64,000 nt of DNA from Chenopodium formosanum (GCA_024500155.1 CM044859.1:44872003-44936002); one strand, 5' to 3'. Shown: positions 46,694 through 59,069, counted from the stretch's first letter. The notes: generated by a model from the sequence alone, not told the origin. Program-made: numbers and translations.

Positions 46694-47224
46694 GAGCATT
46701 GCTTAGCTTCACATTATTAGACTTAGTTTATTATTTTTTTATTTAAAGTTAATTTATTTCAGCTTTATTTAAATTCCATCAATAATGTAATTTTATTTTA
46801 TTAATGAAATTTCAGCTTTTAATTAAATTATTTACTTTAAATTTATTTTATTAAAGCAATGAAAACCGAAAAATTAATTTTCCAGAAATTGTTCGAGTAC
46901 GGAAGTTGAAAATTTTCCGAAAAAACACCGAAATTTGCCCAGAATTTATTTTTGAAATTGGCGCTGCTTATTTGCCATTGGCGCTTGCCATGGAAGTGTG
47001 ACGCAAGGCGCCAATTTCATCAGCTGGCGCTGGTGGTTGTTGGCTGGCGCCAGGTTCTTCTCTACGAAGCCGATAATTCGCTGATCTTCTGTTGAATTTT
47101 CAATTAATTCTAGAACGCGGAGATGTTGAAAAATAAAGTGGCCGCACCCGTAAAGGGTTGCCTACGTATCCTTTCTTAAGGAATCAGGCCGAACGTAACT
47201 CTCTTGAGTATCCTACTCAAGTAA
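46694..47224. other. spacer between the antisense genes and integrase
   Basis: AT-rich, with a GGCGCC-type cluster at 46960-47052 (two exact hexamers and several GGCGCT) and the gttgcctacgtatcc segment (47158-47172) shared with 1028-1042. The pol and antisense genes converge tail to tail across this spacer. Confidence 0.5.
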
Positions 47225-48330
47225 TTATGGGTAGTATTTCTTAAGTTGGTCAAGATTTGTCATGTTCGAGAATTCATTGCCATCTATATCAGTTAGTTTT
47301 GCCGCACCTCCTGACAGAATTGTTTTGACAATGTAGGGTCCAGACTAATTAGGTCTAAATTTACCCCTTGGATCTAAAACATTTTTCCTTAGTGCTTTTA
47401 ACACAAAGTCTCCTACTTTGATATTTCTTGTCTTGACCTTCTTATTAAAATGCCTAGCCATAGGTAACATTGAGTGTGATGTAGAGCTTCTAGTGGTTTC
47501 TCGTCGAGTAGAATTAATTCTTCATATCTTGCCCAAGTCCATTCAACTTCATCGAGTTTACTCTCCAATGTAATGCGTAGAGATGGTATTTCTAATTCGA
47601 CAGGTTGTACGACATCCATTCCATATACCAAGGAAAATGGCGTATTTCCTGTTGATGTACGGATTGACGTGCGGTAACCCCACAATGCGAAGGGAAGTTT
47701 GTCAGGACAATCCTTATAATTTTTCGTCATTTTCTCGATGATAGTCTTTAAATTTTTATTAGCTGCCTCGACTGCTCCATTTGCTTGAGGCTTATAAGGG
47801 GAAGAATGATGATGTTGAATGTTGTATTTTTGTGGCAATTCTTCACATTCGGCTTGAAAGTGAGTTCCATTGTCACTTATCATTTCATGTGGGACTCCGT
47901 ATCGACAAATAATATTTCTCTCGATAAAGAGTGCTACATGTTTTGCAGTGAGTTTAGCATATGATTGCGCTTCGACCCACTTTGTGAAGTAATCAATTGC
48001 TACTAGGATATATTCGTGGCCTCCTGTTCCTAGGGGAGTGATTTTGCCAATGATGTCAATTCCCCATGTACAGAACGACCATGGCGATGTGTAGGTGTAG
48101 AGCAAAGATGGAGGGATATGTTGTAAATTGGCATAAATTTGGCACTTATGGCATCTTTTTACGTATTGATGGCAATCCCTATTCATTGTAGTCCAATAAT
48201 ATCCTTCTTGCTTTATTTTTTAGACTAACATTTTGCTATTTATATGAGTGCCACAAATTCCTTCATGGACTATTCTCATTGCTCTTTGTGCATCCTTCTT
48301 TCCTACACATAGGAGAGCTCGACCCTTAAG
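47225..48330 (-). pseudogene. pol: Tat integrase, broken
   Basis: Zinc-binding HHCC pattern (HEG, GTHINS, then CHKC near 48147). The catalytic core keeps D, D and E in GIDIIG, ISDNGTHF and NGAVEAANK, followed by FALWGYRTSIRTSTG. The C-terminal part (VKTRNIKVGDFVLK, SGPYIVKT) ends at TAA 47225-47227 and lies in a second frame after an indel near 47465. Additional stops are in the zinc-finger segment and near 47348. Integrase inserts element cDNA into host DNA. All catalytic residues remain, so decay is recent relative to function. Confidence 0.88.
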
Positions 48331-48474
48331 TACCCTTTTATGTAGCTCGTTGTCTATGAGTACATATTGGGAAGCCAAAAGCCTTAATGCTCGTTTTGCT
48401 CTTTTGTCAGCATGAGGAGGGTATTCTTCTTTGGTGACATAATTGAGTATGTCCGTGTACCACGGTTCTTCTTT

Positions 48475-48993
48475 TTATTCTTCTTCTTCTTCGCCTTGGA
48501 CTACTTCGTCGTCTTCTATAGCCTGGACGTATGCTGGTTTGTGCCTTTTTTCTATAGTTAGAGGCATTTGCTCGATTTCCGTGGGAATCCTAACCATTGA
48601 GGCTAATCTTGCCAAGGCATCAGCAAATTGATTGTCCTCTCTAGGTAGATATGTATATTCTACCTTGTCTAACTGATCGGTAAGAGTTTCCAGATAGGTT
48701 TGGTAAGGGGCTAGGCTTTCGCTCCTTACTTTCCACCATTTAGATATCTGGTTGATGATCAAAGAAGAGTCTCCGAATATCCTTAACTTTTTTACTCCCA
48801 ATGCCAAAGCTGTTTCAAGGCCTACCACGCATGCTTCATATTCAGCAGCATTGTTGGTAACGTCAAAATCAAGCTTTATGGAGATTTGAACATGCTCTTC
48901 TTTAGGTGATACTAGTAACACTCCAACGCCGCATCCCTTTTGGTTTGAGGCTCCGTCGAAGTACAAGGTCCAAGTATCATCTTCAGTAATCAT
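48475..48993 (-). pseudogene. pol: second RNase H domain of the Tat element
   Basis: A 172-residue open stretch. Its four acidic residues are visible: YFDGASNQKG (D), NNAAEYEACV (E), IFGDSSLIINQ (D) and NQFADALARL (D). This extra RNase H between the classical, degenerate RNase H and integrase is a known hallmark of the Tat lineage. It degrades RNA in RNA/DNA hybrids during reverse transcription. A Glu-rich end (GEEEEE) is cut by a stop at 48475. A one-base deletion near 49043 separates it from the upstream frame. Confidence 0.88.
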
Positions 48994-49115
48994 TAGGTCT
49001 TCGTCTGGAAATTCATTGTCTTGTATTGGCGTCGAGTCTTCTATTGGAAAATCAGCTAAAAGTCTAACACCACGGATCCTTTGATAGCTTTTTGTGGCAT
49101 AAACCTTAAATCAAA

Positions 49116-50539
49116 CTAGGCTAGATTGACTATCCATCTTGATATGCGTCCATTGAGTGTAGATTTCTCGAATAGATACTTGAGTGGATCTAATCGAGAG
49201 ACTACGAAGACAGTATGCACCAGCATGTAATGTCTTAACTTAGTTGTGGCCCACACCAAGGCAAGGCACAACTTCTCGAGCGGTGTATAGCGTGCTTCGT
49301 ATTCGAGCATCTTTTTGCTTAGGTAGTAGATTGCGTTCTCTTTGCCTTCTACTTCTTTTGCTAGCATAGCTCCCATTGTCTCTTTGGTAACCGTCAAATA
49401 TAACCTAAGAGGTATTCCGGGAAGTGCTGGTGCTAATACGGGAGGATTTGCGAGATAGGCTTTGATTTTTTCAAAGGCTTTTAGACACTCGTCATCCCAT
49501 ATTACTAGTACATTCTTCTTGAGTATTTTGAAGATTGGTTCACATATTGTCGTCAATTTCGATATGAACCTACTTATGTATTGCAACCGGCCAATAAATC
49601 CTCGAATGTGTTTCTCAGTCTTGGGCGGTGGCATTGACATGATTGCTTTGATCTTGGTTGGGTCTACCTCTATTCCTTTAGAGCTTATGACATAACCCAA
49701 AATCTTACCTAAGGTGACTCCGAAAGCATACTTTGATGGATTCAACCTCATATTATATTTTCTTAGCCTCTCGAAAAATTTCCTTAAGGCTACTTGATGG
49801 CCTTGACGGTCTTTTGATTTTACAATCATGTCGTCGACATATACTTAAACTTCTTTATGCATCATGTCATGGAGTAAGGCAGTTGTTGCACGTTGGTAGG
49901 TAGCACCCGCGTTTTTCAACCCGAATGACATTATCGTGTAGTAGTAAGTGCCCCATGGTGTTATAAAAGTTGTTTTCTCCATGTCTTCTTCTGCCATGAG
50001 ATCTGGTTGTAACCTGCGTACCCATCCATGAACGAGAGAAGCGCTTGATTTGCCGTGTTATCTACTAGAATATCGATGTGTGGCAAAGGGAAGTCGTCCT
50101 TTGGACTTGCCTTATTTAGATCTCGATAGTCGACACACATCCTTACCCTTCCGTCTTTCTTCGGAACTGGGACGACGTTGGCGACCCATTCGGGGTATTT
50201 GGATACCTTGATGAAACCTGCAGTTATCTGTTTTTGAACTTCTTCTTTTATTTTAAGAGCTACGTCAGGTTTCATTCGAAGTAACTTTTGTTTTACAAGT
50301 TTCATTCCTGGAATTAGTGGTATAGTGTGTCGAGCTATTTCTCTCTTAAAACCTGGCATATCTTCATATGACCAAGCAAATACATCGATAAATTCTTTAA
50401 GTAAGTTAATTAAATCGGTTCTTTCTTGTTTATTCAGTGTTAATCCGATTTTAACTTCTCTTTTATGAGTTGAATCATTTGAGATATCAACTGTTTCAAT
50501 TTCTTCAATTACCGGTGTTTTCTTTTCGAGTGTTTCCAT
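49116..50539 (-). pseudogene. pol: Tat reverse transcriptase and first RNase H, broken
   Basis: The N-terminal RT part (50539-49961) has VPVPKKDGRVRMCVDYRDLN and FMDGYAGYNQI. A frameshift follows, then SFGLKNAGATYQR and the active site YVDDMIVKS, preceded by an in-frame TAA (about 49845). The RT tail and first RNase H (49829-49116) include LGYVISSKGIEVDP. In this RNase H the first acidic position reads YLTVTKE, so it is degenerate, as is usual in Tat elements that carry a second RNase H. A stop TAG at 49116 ends the open stretch. Confidence 0.88.
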
Positions 50540-51024
50540 TGCTTTAATAATTTCTTTGTCTTTTCATTGTTAGTTGAGCAATGCTCGTCATCTTGGGTTA
50601 GGGAAGAACACGAGAAGTAAGGAGAATGAGAAATATTTTTATACTCTGAGATCATTACATCAAAGAGTGATATGTCCTCAGGGACTGGATCACTAACTAT
50701 CCTAGGAGAAGAAATAGGAGGGGGAGGTGTTACTACTAAAGACTGAGAAGACTCTAGGGGAAAGGATTCTGACTCAGACTCTGACTCAGACGACTCTTCA
50801 AACATCGGTCCTTGCCCTGTCGTGATGGATATCTTCCTTCTGCTTGGAGTAGTCACCTTGATAGTCTTGCGCCACCCTTGTAGTGATCCTTCAGCTAGAG
50901 TAATTAGCTTTGAGGGATCAAAGCTTTCACTTTGTAGACTGTTTGAATGAGCGAGGAGTTATCCTCTTTACAAGTTGGCTCATTCTTTTCTCGCCCAAAC
51001 AGTAATCCCATGACGTTAAAGTCA

Positions 51025-52440
51025 AAGCATGGGGGGTGCTTTCTCCTTATGGAGAGGATTTGGGATTTCATAACTGAAGTAGCAATCCAAGAGAATCTCG
51101 AATCCCGGTTGTCTTATGCCGTTTACAACAAATGGCTCGGGAAATTCATGGCATGGATAATCCTCTCCTTCTTTTATAAACTGACCATTAAGCGTAAGAG
51201 GGTACTGATCCATTGGGATTGCTTTATTTTGAATGCGAGCATCCCTACGTGCTTTTGACTTTTCCTGGGCTCGCTTAAGATCTTTCCGAGTCGGTTCGAA
51301 ACCAAGTCCGAAAGTGTCTAACTTAGGGAAGCCAGGTGACTCTAGCGGTTTTGCCATTCCTTTCTTCTTTCCTAGGGTCATCCCAGGAAAGTGTCCTTGT
51401 TTCTTCAGCATGGCATTGACAATCATGTTGGAATGGGGGTCATGGAAAATAGGGGTCCTTTCATCCTCCTAGATTAAGGAGACTTCTTCGTTAAAGCCCC
51501 ATAAGTCTTCATTAACTTCATCGTGCTCCACATTAATAATTGGATTCTCTATAGATTTGATCCTCATAGGCGAAGCATCGATGGTGATTGGAATTCCCTC
51601 AACTATAACTTTTACTTGTTGGTGGAGAGATGAAGGGACGACCTTTAGATCATGAAGCCAAGGGCGTCCCAACACCAAGTTTAATGAAGCTTTAATATCT
51701 ACTACTTGAAAAGTAGTAGCATGTTCTATTGCTCCTGCTGTTACATTTAGGGTAATCTTGCCAAGATCTTGACGACGAGTGTTGTCGTAGGCCCTTATTC
51801 CTTGTGTAGACGGAGTTAAATCTTCGTCCCTTATGCCGAGCATCCTCGCAGTTCTAAGTGGGCAGACGTTGATGGCTGATCCATTGTCTATAAGAGTCAT
51901 AGGAACATTCATCCTCTTGCAAACTACTGTGAGGTTTAATGCCTTGTAATGTTTGTCACCTTTTGGGGGTAAATCTTTGTCAGAAAAGGTGATCAAATTA
52001 ATCAGACTAGGAAGGTCACTTGTGAGGAAGTTGGCTAGTTCCTCAGGAGTAGTGTCAGAATCTATCCCAATTTTGTTCAAGGCATTCATTAGAACCAACC
52101 TATGTTCTCGAGATGTTGCCAGAAGCTTCCATACATTCATCTCAACTTTTGTCTTCTTAAACTGCTTAACAATATCATTGTCTTCAATGATAGGTATGGG
52201 AACTTGTTGTGTGGTTGGCATAGGTTGTGTTGAAACGGGAGGTTTCATTCTCCCGGATCTTGTGAGGACGTCTATCAATGAGTCTTCTTCAGCCCAAATG
52301 TCATCTGTGGTGTATGACACAGAAGGTGTAGGTCCTACTACATCCTTTAGATAGACATCTTCTTCATCACTGTCCCAAACTCCATTAATGGTTGCATCCT
52401 CTTCTTGTTGAACTTGTACTAGTTTCTTTTCATCAATCAT
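51025..52440 (-). pseudogene. pro: Tat protease and linker
   Basis: Open from 52440 to 51469. The aspartic protease core is TLIDNGSAINVCPL (catalytic Asp in DNGSA; the common form is D-S/T-G) and LVLGRPWLHDLKVVPS. A TAG stop at 51469-51471 interrupts the frame, which continues to about 51025 with GMTLGKKKGM and PVEP-like basic linker sequence. Frames shift at about 51025 and back near 50880, and again near 50560 before RT. A single TAG at 52444 separates this from the Gag frame, consistent with one original Gag-Pol frame. Confidence 0.8.
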
Positions 52441-54113
52441 TTTCTAAACCAAGTCCTTGAATTTGTAACAGTTTTGTATAGTGTGACCCTCTGATTGATG
52501 ATACTGACAGTAATATCTATCCGTCCTTTTCAATGATTCGAATGGTCTCGGTTGGAGAGGTTTGATCTCGCCACTCTCGGAGAGCATTTCGAACATTTGT
52601 GCGTATGGGATCCCAATTGGAGTGTAGATTCTATTGCTCTTCTTGGGTTTTTCAGTGATTTGTAAAGGAAAATGCTTTGCCTCATAAGTCGTTCTCACTG
52701 GTGTGAATTCCCTTTTGGGTTCATCTTTTGGAAGTGGAACCTGATCACATTTCTTTTTGGATTCCTTTATAAGCTTGAGAGTTTCACGTAGTAGATGCGA
52801 TACCTCCATCATAGACAATGTAAGCAATTGTATGTCTTCCTTACTTGCCGACTCTGAAAGGTCATCCTTGACATCGAAAAGGATTTCCTCTTCCTTTTCT
52901 ATGGCACGGATTTCTTTGGCATGTTTAATGAGAAATGAGGGGTCAACCTCGTTTTCCTCATCAGAGATAGCCAGGGTATGAGCGAGAGGTGCATTGTCAA
53001 TGCTTGGCTTCTTACTAGAAGGGGGCAACGACAACTTATTGTTGTCGATTAAATCTTGGATAGCTTCCTTAAGCTTCCAACAGTTTTCGGTGAGATGGCC
53101 CCTACCTTGGTGATAGTTGCAGTGTGCATTGGGGTTCCAATTAGCCGACCTCTTCTCAACTGGTGGGTCCCCAAATGGTCCAATAGGAGTTATAAGACCT
53201 TTTGCATTTAATCGATCAAATGCGGTGTCATAACTCATACCAATAGGAGTGAAGTTCCTCTTAAATGGTTTTTTCTGTCCTTGATTGTTCATAGCAAGGA
53301 CTTCTCCTAAATTAAAGTGCTAACGTTGTTTGAGTGGGCGGTTTTGGAAGAAGAAGGATTGTCGTTCTTCTTTCCTTTCCAGCCACTGTTGGAGTTATTG
53401 TTGGCAGCTTTTAACTTAGCCAAGTCATCTTCAATATTGATCCCAATGTCATAAACAGCTTTGAAGGTATGGAGATTATTTTGATACTTGAGATGCTTGG
53501 AATATTTTTCTTGGAGATTTTTGATGAACAGTCTCACAGACTCTTTTTCACTTGGCACCTCGATCATCTTAGCTGAGGTTTCTCTCCATTTGTTACAGAA
53601 AGAGGTGAAGCCTTCATTCTCTTTCTTCTTGAGGATTTCAAGTTCCCTATGGTCAGTCTCGACTTGAATGTTGCACTTGTATCTATCAACGAAAGCGTTT
53701 GCTATTGACTCCTAGGTAGAGGTCTTTTCTTTCTCGAGAGAAAAGAACCATTGTTGGCAAACGGTCTCGAGATATAGTGAGAACAGAGAGGGGAAAACCT
53801 TGTTATCGATACCCTTAATACTCATTATTGTTTCGAATGCTCTTAAATGAGAGTAAGGGTTGTCAGTTGCTCTGAATTTTGGGATGTCGTTGGCGTTGAA
53901 CTTTTGCGGAAGAAGAACTTTGTCCACCGAGACCCCTTGTGATGTAAGCTCTTAAAACTTGTAGTCGCTAGACAACTTGCTTAAACTCTCTTGCATGAGG
54001 TCCATCTGTTGTTGCTTCACGGGATCATCGATCTTGAGTGCGAGAAGCTTTAGTGTCTCAGTCACGGTAGCCAGTTGGTTCTTAAGATCATTGACTTCTT
54101 CTTGTGTTGCCAT
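52441..54113 (-). pseudogene. gag: Tat Gag, broken, with two CHHC knuckles
   Basis: Starts at ATG 54113 with the same residues as the intact Gag at 3084. It reads through the capsid-like part (53927-53712 and 53567-53307) with stops near 53953 and at 53712. The 53712 TAG replaces the TGG present in the intact Gag copy. A one-base deletion near 53305 shifts the frame to 53292-52444. That part has two CX2HX4HX4C knuckles (CNYHQGRGHLTENC and CQYHQSEGHTIQNC); the gag-only element has one. An acidic/Lys-rich spacer lies between them. It ends at TAG 52444, probably from CAG. Confidence 0.87.
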
Positions 54114-55784
54114 TATAGTCTTAGCTTTCCTCTTACGAGCTATGGGTTTGTCGAATAGTTGGACTTGTACGAAGAGGTTGTCTTTGGTTAACCGTCCTTC
54201 CTTTCTTGACCACGCGCTGTAAATTAAACCATTTTGTGTTTTAATTACTTGACTCGAATCAACTTGACTTTACGGTTTATTTTAAGGAGGGAAAAAAAAG
54301 AAAAGGGTGCATAGTTTTTGACAAAAATAATGTACATATTTTTAGGGAACTAAGTATAAGTTTTTTTTTCATTAGAGGATTAATATCTGACTTAACCCCT
54401 TAAAAAAATGACAGAAAAAACGCGCACACAAGACTCTCTTAAACATGGTCAAAGTATGTGTATTGGTGTGTGCGTTGAGTATAAGTGATATGCTTGAACT
54501 CTTGTGTAAGACCATGGGACTTAGTGCCTAAAATCGATCATCGACTCAAATAAGTACTATTGACAGCAAAATTTAACAAAATTAATTAGAAAACTGATTA
54601 ATTAGACTCTAGGTGATGACTCGACCAATAATCCGAACTGTCGGCCAAACGACAGGACTGGCATCGCACCGTGGAGGTTGGCGCCAGACGACAGAGCTAT
54701 CGTCAGGTGTTACACTCCATAGTGCGGCGCTTCAGCTCAGACCTTGGCGCCAATATTGGAGCTTCGATCTGGGACTGTTTTCAGTGTTATTAGTCAATTA
54801 GGGTATGCCTAAAGTCGTACTAGGTCAATTCCGATTAAAATATTAGACTTTATTGACTCAAATTAATTGATTAATTAATTAGGCAAAGTTCTTTAAGTCA
54901 TTAATTTATTTAGTCTCAACACAAGTAAAAAAACGGTGAAGAGAAACATAGATTATATGCACAACAAATAATGCACAATTAGTCAAGTAGGCACAATATG
55001 ATGCAATGCGTTTGCAACCTAACCATGGCTTTAGTACTCTAAAGTTCGGGATATGGGTTAGTCAATAGAGGGTCCATGGTTAATTGTCCGGATGCACCGC
55101 GCGGAAGCCTAACTATGAAGGATTGGCGCGAGTGGATGGGACACCGCGAGTTTAGAAAAACTCGCATCCATGGTTTGGTGAATTCAACATCTCGGATGTA
55201 CCCTTTGTTGCACGGAGCGTTCAATCGAGTAGATGGAGCATGAATTCCCAGAAGGTTATGTCCATATGTAGAACACATATGGGTTTCAGAAAAGTGAGAA
55301 AAAATTCAATCAGGAAGTAGGATCGAGCAAACAATACGAAAAACCAGTCGAAATTAGAACGCATATTTCTGGCTCGGTATTGGGGGAAATTGGCGCCAGC
55401 AAACTGAGACTTGCGCCAGCTTTTAACTGTAGCGCCTGGCGCTAATGCTGGCGTCTGGCGCTACGACTAAAATGCTGGCGCCAAGCTCTGGCCCCTTACG
55501 CTACTTCCCACATGCCTCAGCAGCTTTCTGTGCTCGATAAAATTTTCCGGTTTCGCGCAGTGTTATTTTAGTCCTAGTTGTGAAAGAGATTCCTCAAAAT
55601 TCCTACGTGTAAAATCCTATGTTTTTAACTCATTATGGATGGTCTTTACAATGAGATCTTTTTTATGCATATGACAATAATGTTAATCAAAATTACGCAC
55701 ATGAAATACTTAGAACTTTTCGAGTCTCATCCACTCATTCTAAATCATTGCCGAAAAAAATTCAGGAATTAAAATAGAAATCTT
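54114..55784 (-). other. 5' leader of the complete Tat element
   Basis: 1.67 kb without a gene. It has two GGCGCC-type clusters (about 54656-54755 and 55393-55500), aligned with those in 3085-4490. About 240 bp (around 55150-55390) has no counterpart in the shorter element. Confidence 0.6.
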
Positions 55785-55801
55785 CCCCAGTGGAGTCGCC
55801 A
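55785..55801 (-). promoter_or_regulatory. primer binding site, tRNA-Arg
   Basis: The plus strand reads ccccagtggagtcgcca, which equals the 3' end of plant tRNA-Arg (ACG anticodon) plus CCA as I remember it. Five bases separate it from the LTR end. It primes minus-strand cDNA. It is a closer match than the copy at 4491. Confidence 0.85.
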
Positions 55802-55806
55802 AAAAC

Positions 55807-57816
55807 TGTGGGGAATAATTTCAAGCGTTAACCCCTAGCTTGAACCCCACTATGATCATACACTAAAGTACGGTGGCGTCCAAAAGGGAAGAAGATAGAG
55901 TAAAAGAGTCGCCAACAAGTTTTAGGAATTTGTAAACCGTTCATAGGATGAAGGTTACACCCCTTAACGATCCAAGAGATCGTCCACTCCATAAGGTCTA
56001 GAACTAAATAAGGGTTCGGGGATGATGGTACAAATCCAACCTAAAAGAGATTGAACCTGCCCTAATAATAGGCCTCTACTTTATTCTGATCGTATTCATG
56101 TGCGCTTTTTAATTAACATGCAATCATTAGGTTTAACCCTAAACCTGTTTATCTATGTTGGTTGAATGTTAATGCACAAATAAAACTATTATTGGCAATC
56201 ACTTGAAATTATAATCACAATTGACCCTAAACAAGATTATTAAATATCTTATTAAGCGTGATTACAAGTACCAATTCCCTTTAAACATGCAATAAAGGTG
56301 TGATCAAGAAATAAATATAAATAATCAAGCAACATAAAATAATCAATTATAACTGAAAATAATCATGAAATAATAATATCATCATAAATAAAATAATCAT
56401 CATCAAAATAATAATAATCATAAATTATAACAATTATAATCATAACCATGTTCATGTTAATATTAAAGCATAATAATAGCAAGATCCTAGGCATGATACT
56501 AAACAGATTAATAACAAACCCTAGCATGTCACTAAGCAATAAAAATCAAATCTTTAGCCCTAACATGATACTAACAATCATAAATATTAGGAAGAGCATA
56601 GGAAGCATCGCAGGAATCATAATAAGCATATTTGATATTATAACCTTTTCCCTAAACATGATACTAGGAATATCATAATAACAATGTAAACATGATTTCT
56701 ACATCATAATATCCATAAAAACCATTAAAGTACTTACTTTGATGCTTCGCACCTCTTTCTAATAACAAAATACACACGTTAGTAACTTCAAGGAAAATAA
56801 TAATCAAAACAATTAAATTAAATAATTGAAAGAGAGATTTGGGACCAAACCCTCAGAAATTTAACCTTTCATGTCTAGGGCGAAGGCAACTTCGAATATG
56901 GCTAGGTGTTTCAAAGTCTTGCGAATGCGGAATTTTGTATGTAAAAACAAAGTTTAGAGAAAGAAAGAAAGATGAATGACTAAGAGAATGAGAGAATTGT
57001 AGGCGAATGCTAATTAAAACTGATAGTAGATGAGAACTCGTGAATGATGAGAAATGGTGAATGAAAACGCAATTTTTAATACAATATTGATAGTGAAATC
57101 TGCCAAAAAGATAAAATAAACAAAACAGAGTCTGACGCACAAAAAACAGAGCTGGCGTAAACCCTGGCTAACTAGCGCTAGGCACCAACACTGGCGCCAG
57201 GCGCCAGGCCTAGTTCCAAGCGCTAATGTCTTGGGTCAGGCGCCAAGCATGTTTTTAACGCGTTTTCGAAAATTAGATAAGTTTTCCGTAGTGGAGGATA
57301 AAATCATATAATTTCCTCGAAAATGCTATTTGATTTTAATTAAAACTCTGAAAAGTCAACAAAAGTTAATTTATCAATGCTAATTGAATTAGGAATGAAA
57401 AGAATCTTCTAGAAGATTTTAGAAGACTAAAACCATTCCTTATTGCATTAGGAATGATAAATCATATTAGGCCCTCCCCTAGATCATTATGCCGTATATA
57501 AGGCTCAAACCGGGCCAGTTTAATAAATTGGCCATAACTTCCTTAATATATATCGGAATTGGGCTTATAATATATCGTTGGAAAGGTCTTTGTAAGCCCC
57601 ATCCAACTACACTACTATTGGCCCATATCATAGACCAACCAAACTGGATTGGCTGTTTTTTTAAAATAGGTTTTCAAAAACAGAGAGAAGAGAAAAGAAA
57701 TTAAAAATATCCGCAACACTAGACTTTCCACACTTTCACTTCATTCGATTATGATTCAACGCGAAAGGTACTCATCACTGGGTTTTGTTTTGGGGAGACA
57801 CAAATGGGTGTCTACA
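55807..57816 (-). mobile_element. 5' LTR of the complete Tat element
   Basis: 2010 bp. On the element strand it runs TGTAGACACCCATTTGTG to TTCCCCACA. GGCGCC-type cluster about 57150-57250. The TATA position (57085-57093) reads CTATCAATA instead of CTATAAATA, so the genomic RNA promoter is probably weakened. Confidence 0.93.
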
Positions 57817-59069
57817 TGTATTCTAGGATACGGGTGTGACGCTTGGCATGATTCATGGCTATGCGCATATCCCCCACTAAGCACATGTGCCCGTTTTACG
57901 GCTATCCTGATTTTGCTGTTTTATTTATTTTAATTAATTATTTTGGATTTAATTTATTTTAAATAAATTTTGAGGCTAGGCCTCGGTTTTGAGCGGCATT
58001 GACAATTACATAATCAATTTAACCACTTTGACTAGTTTTAATTAGGCATGTTAATTGGATTAACGACCAAAATTAGTTACTAGTTTACACGTGTTTTATG
58101 CATTGTTACTTGTTTTATTGTTGTAAAATGCATGATCCATTCATAAATAGTGAATGGATGATTGAAATGTATATTCTCTCACATGTTTTATAAAATGGCA
58201 ACTATTGGGGCCCGATAAGAATAGAAAATACGGACTACGATCCGTGATGTGTTTTTGTAAATCTAAATACGGTCTGCGAACCGTTAAGTATTTTTGTACC
58301 TTAATATTTCCATTATTCCTAATCGTAGATACTAGTATTTTCATAATTATGGTCATGTCTTGAAGATAAAGGTTCTTGGAAGACGAAGCCATGAAGTTGC
58401 AAAAGCCGTCTCTTGAAGACTTGAAGACTTAATGGGTCTTACAAGTTGCCAAGTTGCATCTTTATTTATGTTTTCGATATATATTTATTAGTATTTACAT
58501 ATGAATAATATCTTAGATGCATTTTTATGATTTCGAATGTTGTGATGATTATGTAAATTCACTATCAACCAACATAAAAACCGTAGGTCCCTTAAACATT
58601 GAGTTCAATTGCTGTTCCAAAACAACACTTATCGACCTATTGAGAGTAGTGATGGGCTAAGCCAAAGAAAGGCATCACTATTATTCCCAAGGATACATAA
58701 GGCATAATGGATATGCAAGTTGGTTTTGGTTATACTCAACGATATGAGTGATGGAGTCATAACATGTCGTGGCAAAGCGGATAAGTTGTTGTGAGAGAAT
58801 TAGATGCGTCGATTTATCTAACTAAGAATGGCTTGGAGACATTAGCCAAAGAGTTTCTTACCTTAGGAGCTTGAGTGTTAAGACAAGCCAAAGCATGCTT
58901 AACCACATTTGTTTCTTTGGATCTTGGAATCGACTTATTCTCACCAAAATGGGGACAATTTTAATTGGTGAATAAGATGTTTAAATAAGTTTGATTAAAA
59001 TGCATAATTTCAATCTTATTTAAGTATTATGAACGGTTTTTCATTTAAAATTCTTTCAATTATAGAAAC
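57817..59069 (+). other. copia 3 leader, second part
   Basis: Resumes the leader interrupted at 38549 and aligns with 20580-21856 of element 2 (ggctaggcctcggttttgagc; aaaatacggactacg). No gene. Confidence 0.7.

Larger units (their letters stand above)
38550..57816 (-). mobile_element. complete Tat-lineage Ty3/gypsy element, 19.3 kb, with antisense genes
   Basis: The 5' LTR is at 55807-57816 and the 3' LTR at 38550-40555. Flanks are ggtat on the left and tgtat on the right, a 5-bp duplication with one mismatch. On the minus strand the order is LTR, tRNA-Arg primer site, leader, gag, protease, reverse transcriptase, RNase H, second RNase H, integrase, long 3' tract, polypurine tract, LTR. A second RNase H before integrase and DNGSA-type protease wording mark the Tat lineage (Ogre, Retand and relatives). 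The 6.7-kb 3' tract holds two genes on the plus strand. In the first 150 bp the two LTRs differ at four positions, all transitions, so insertion was not ancient, but the coding region is broken. Confidence 0.93.
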
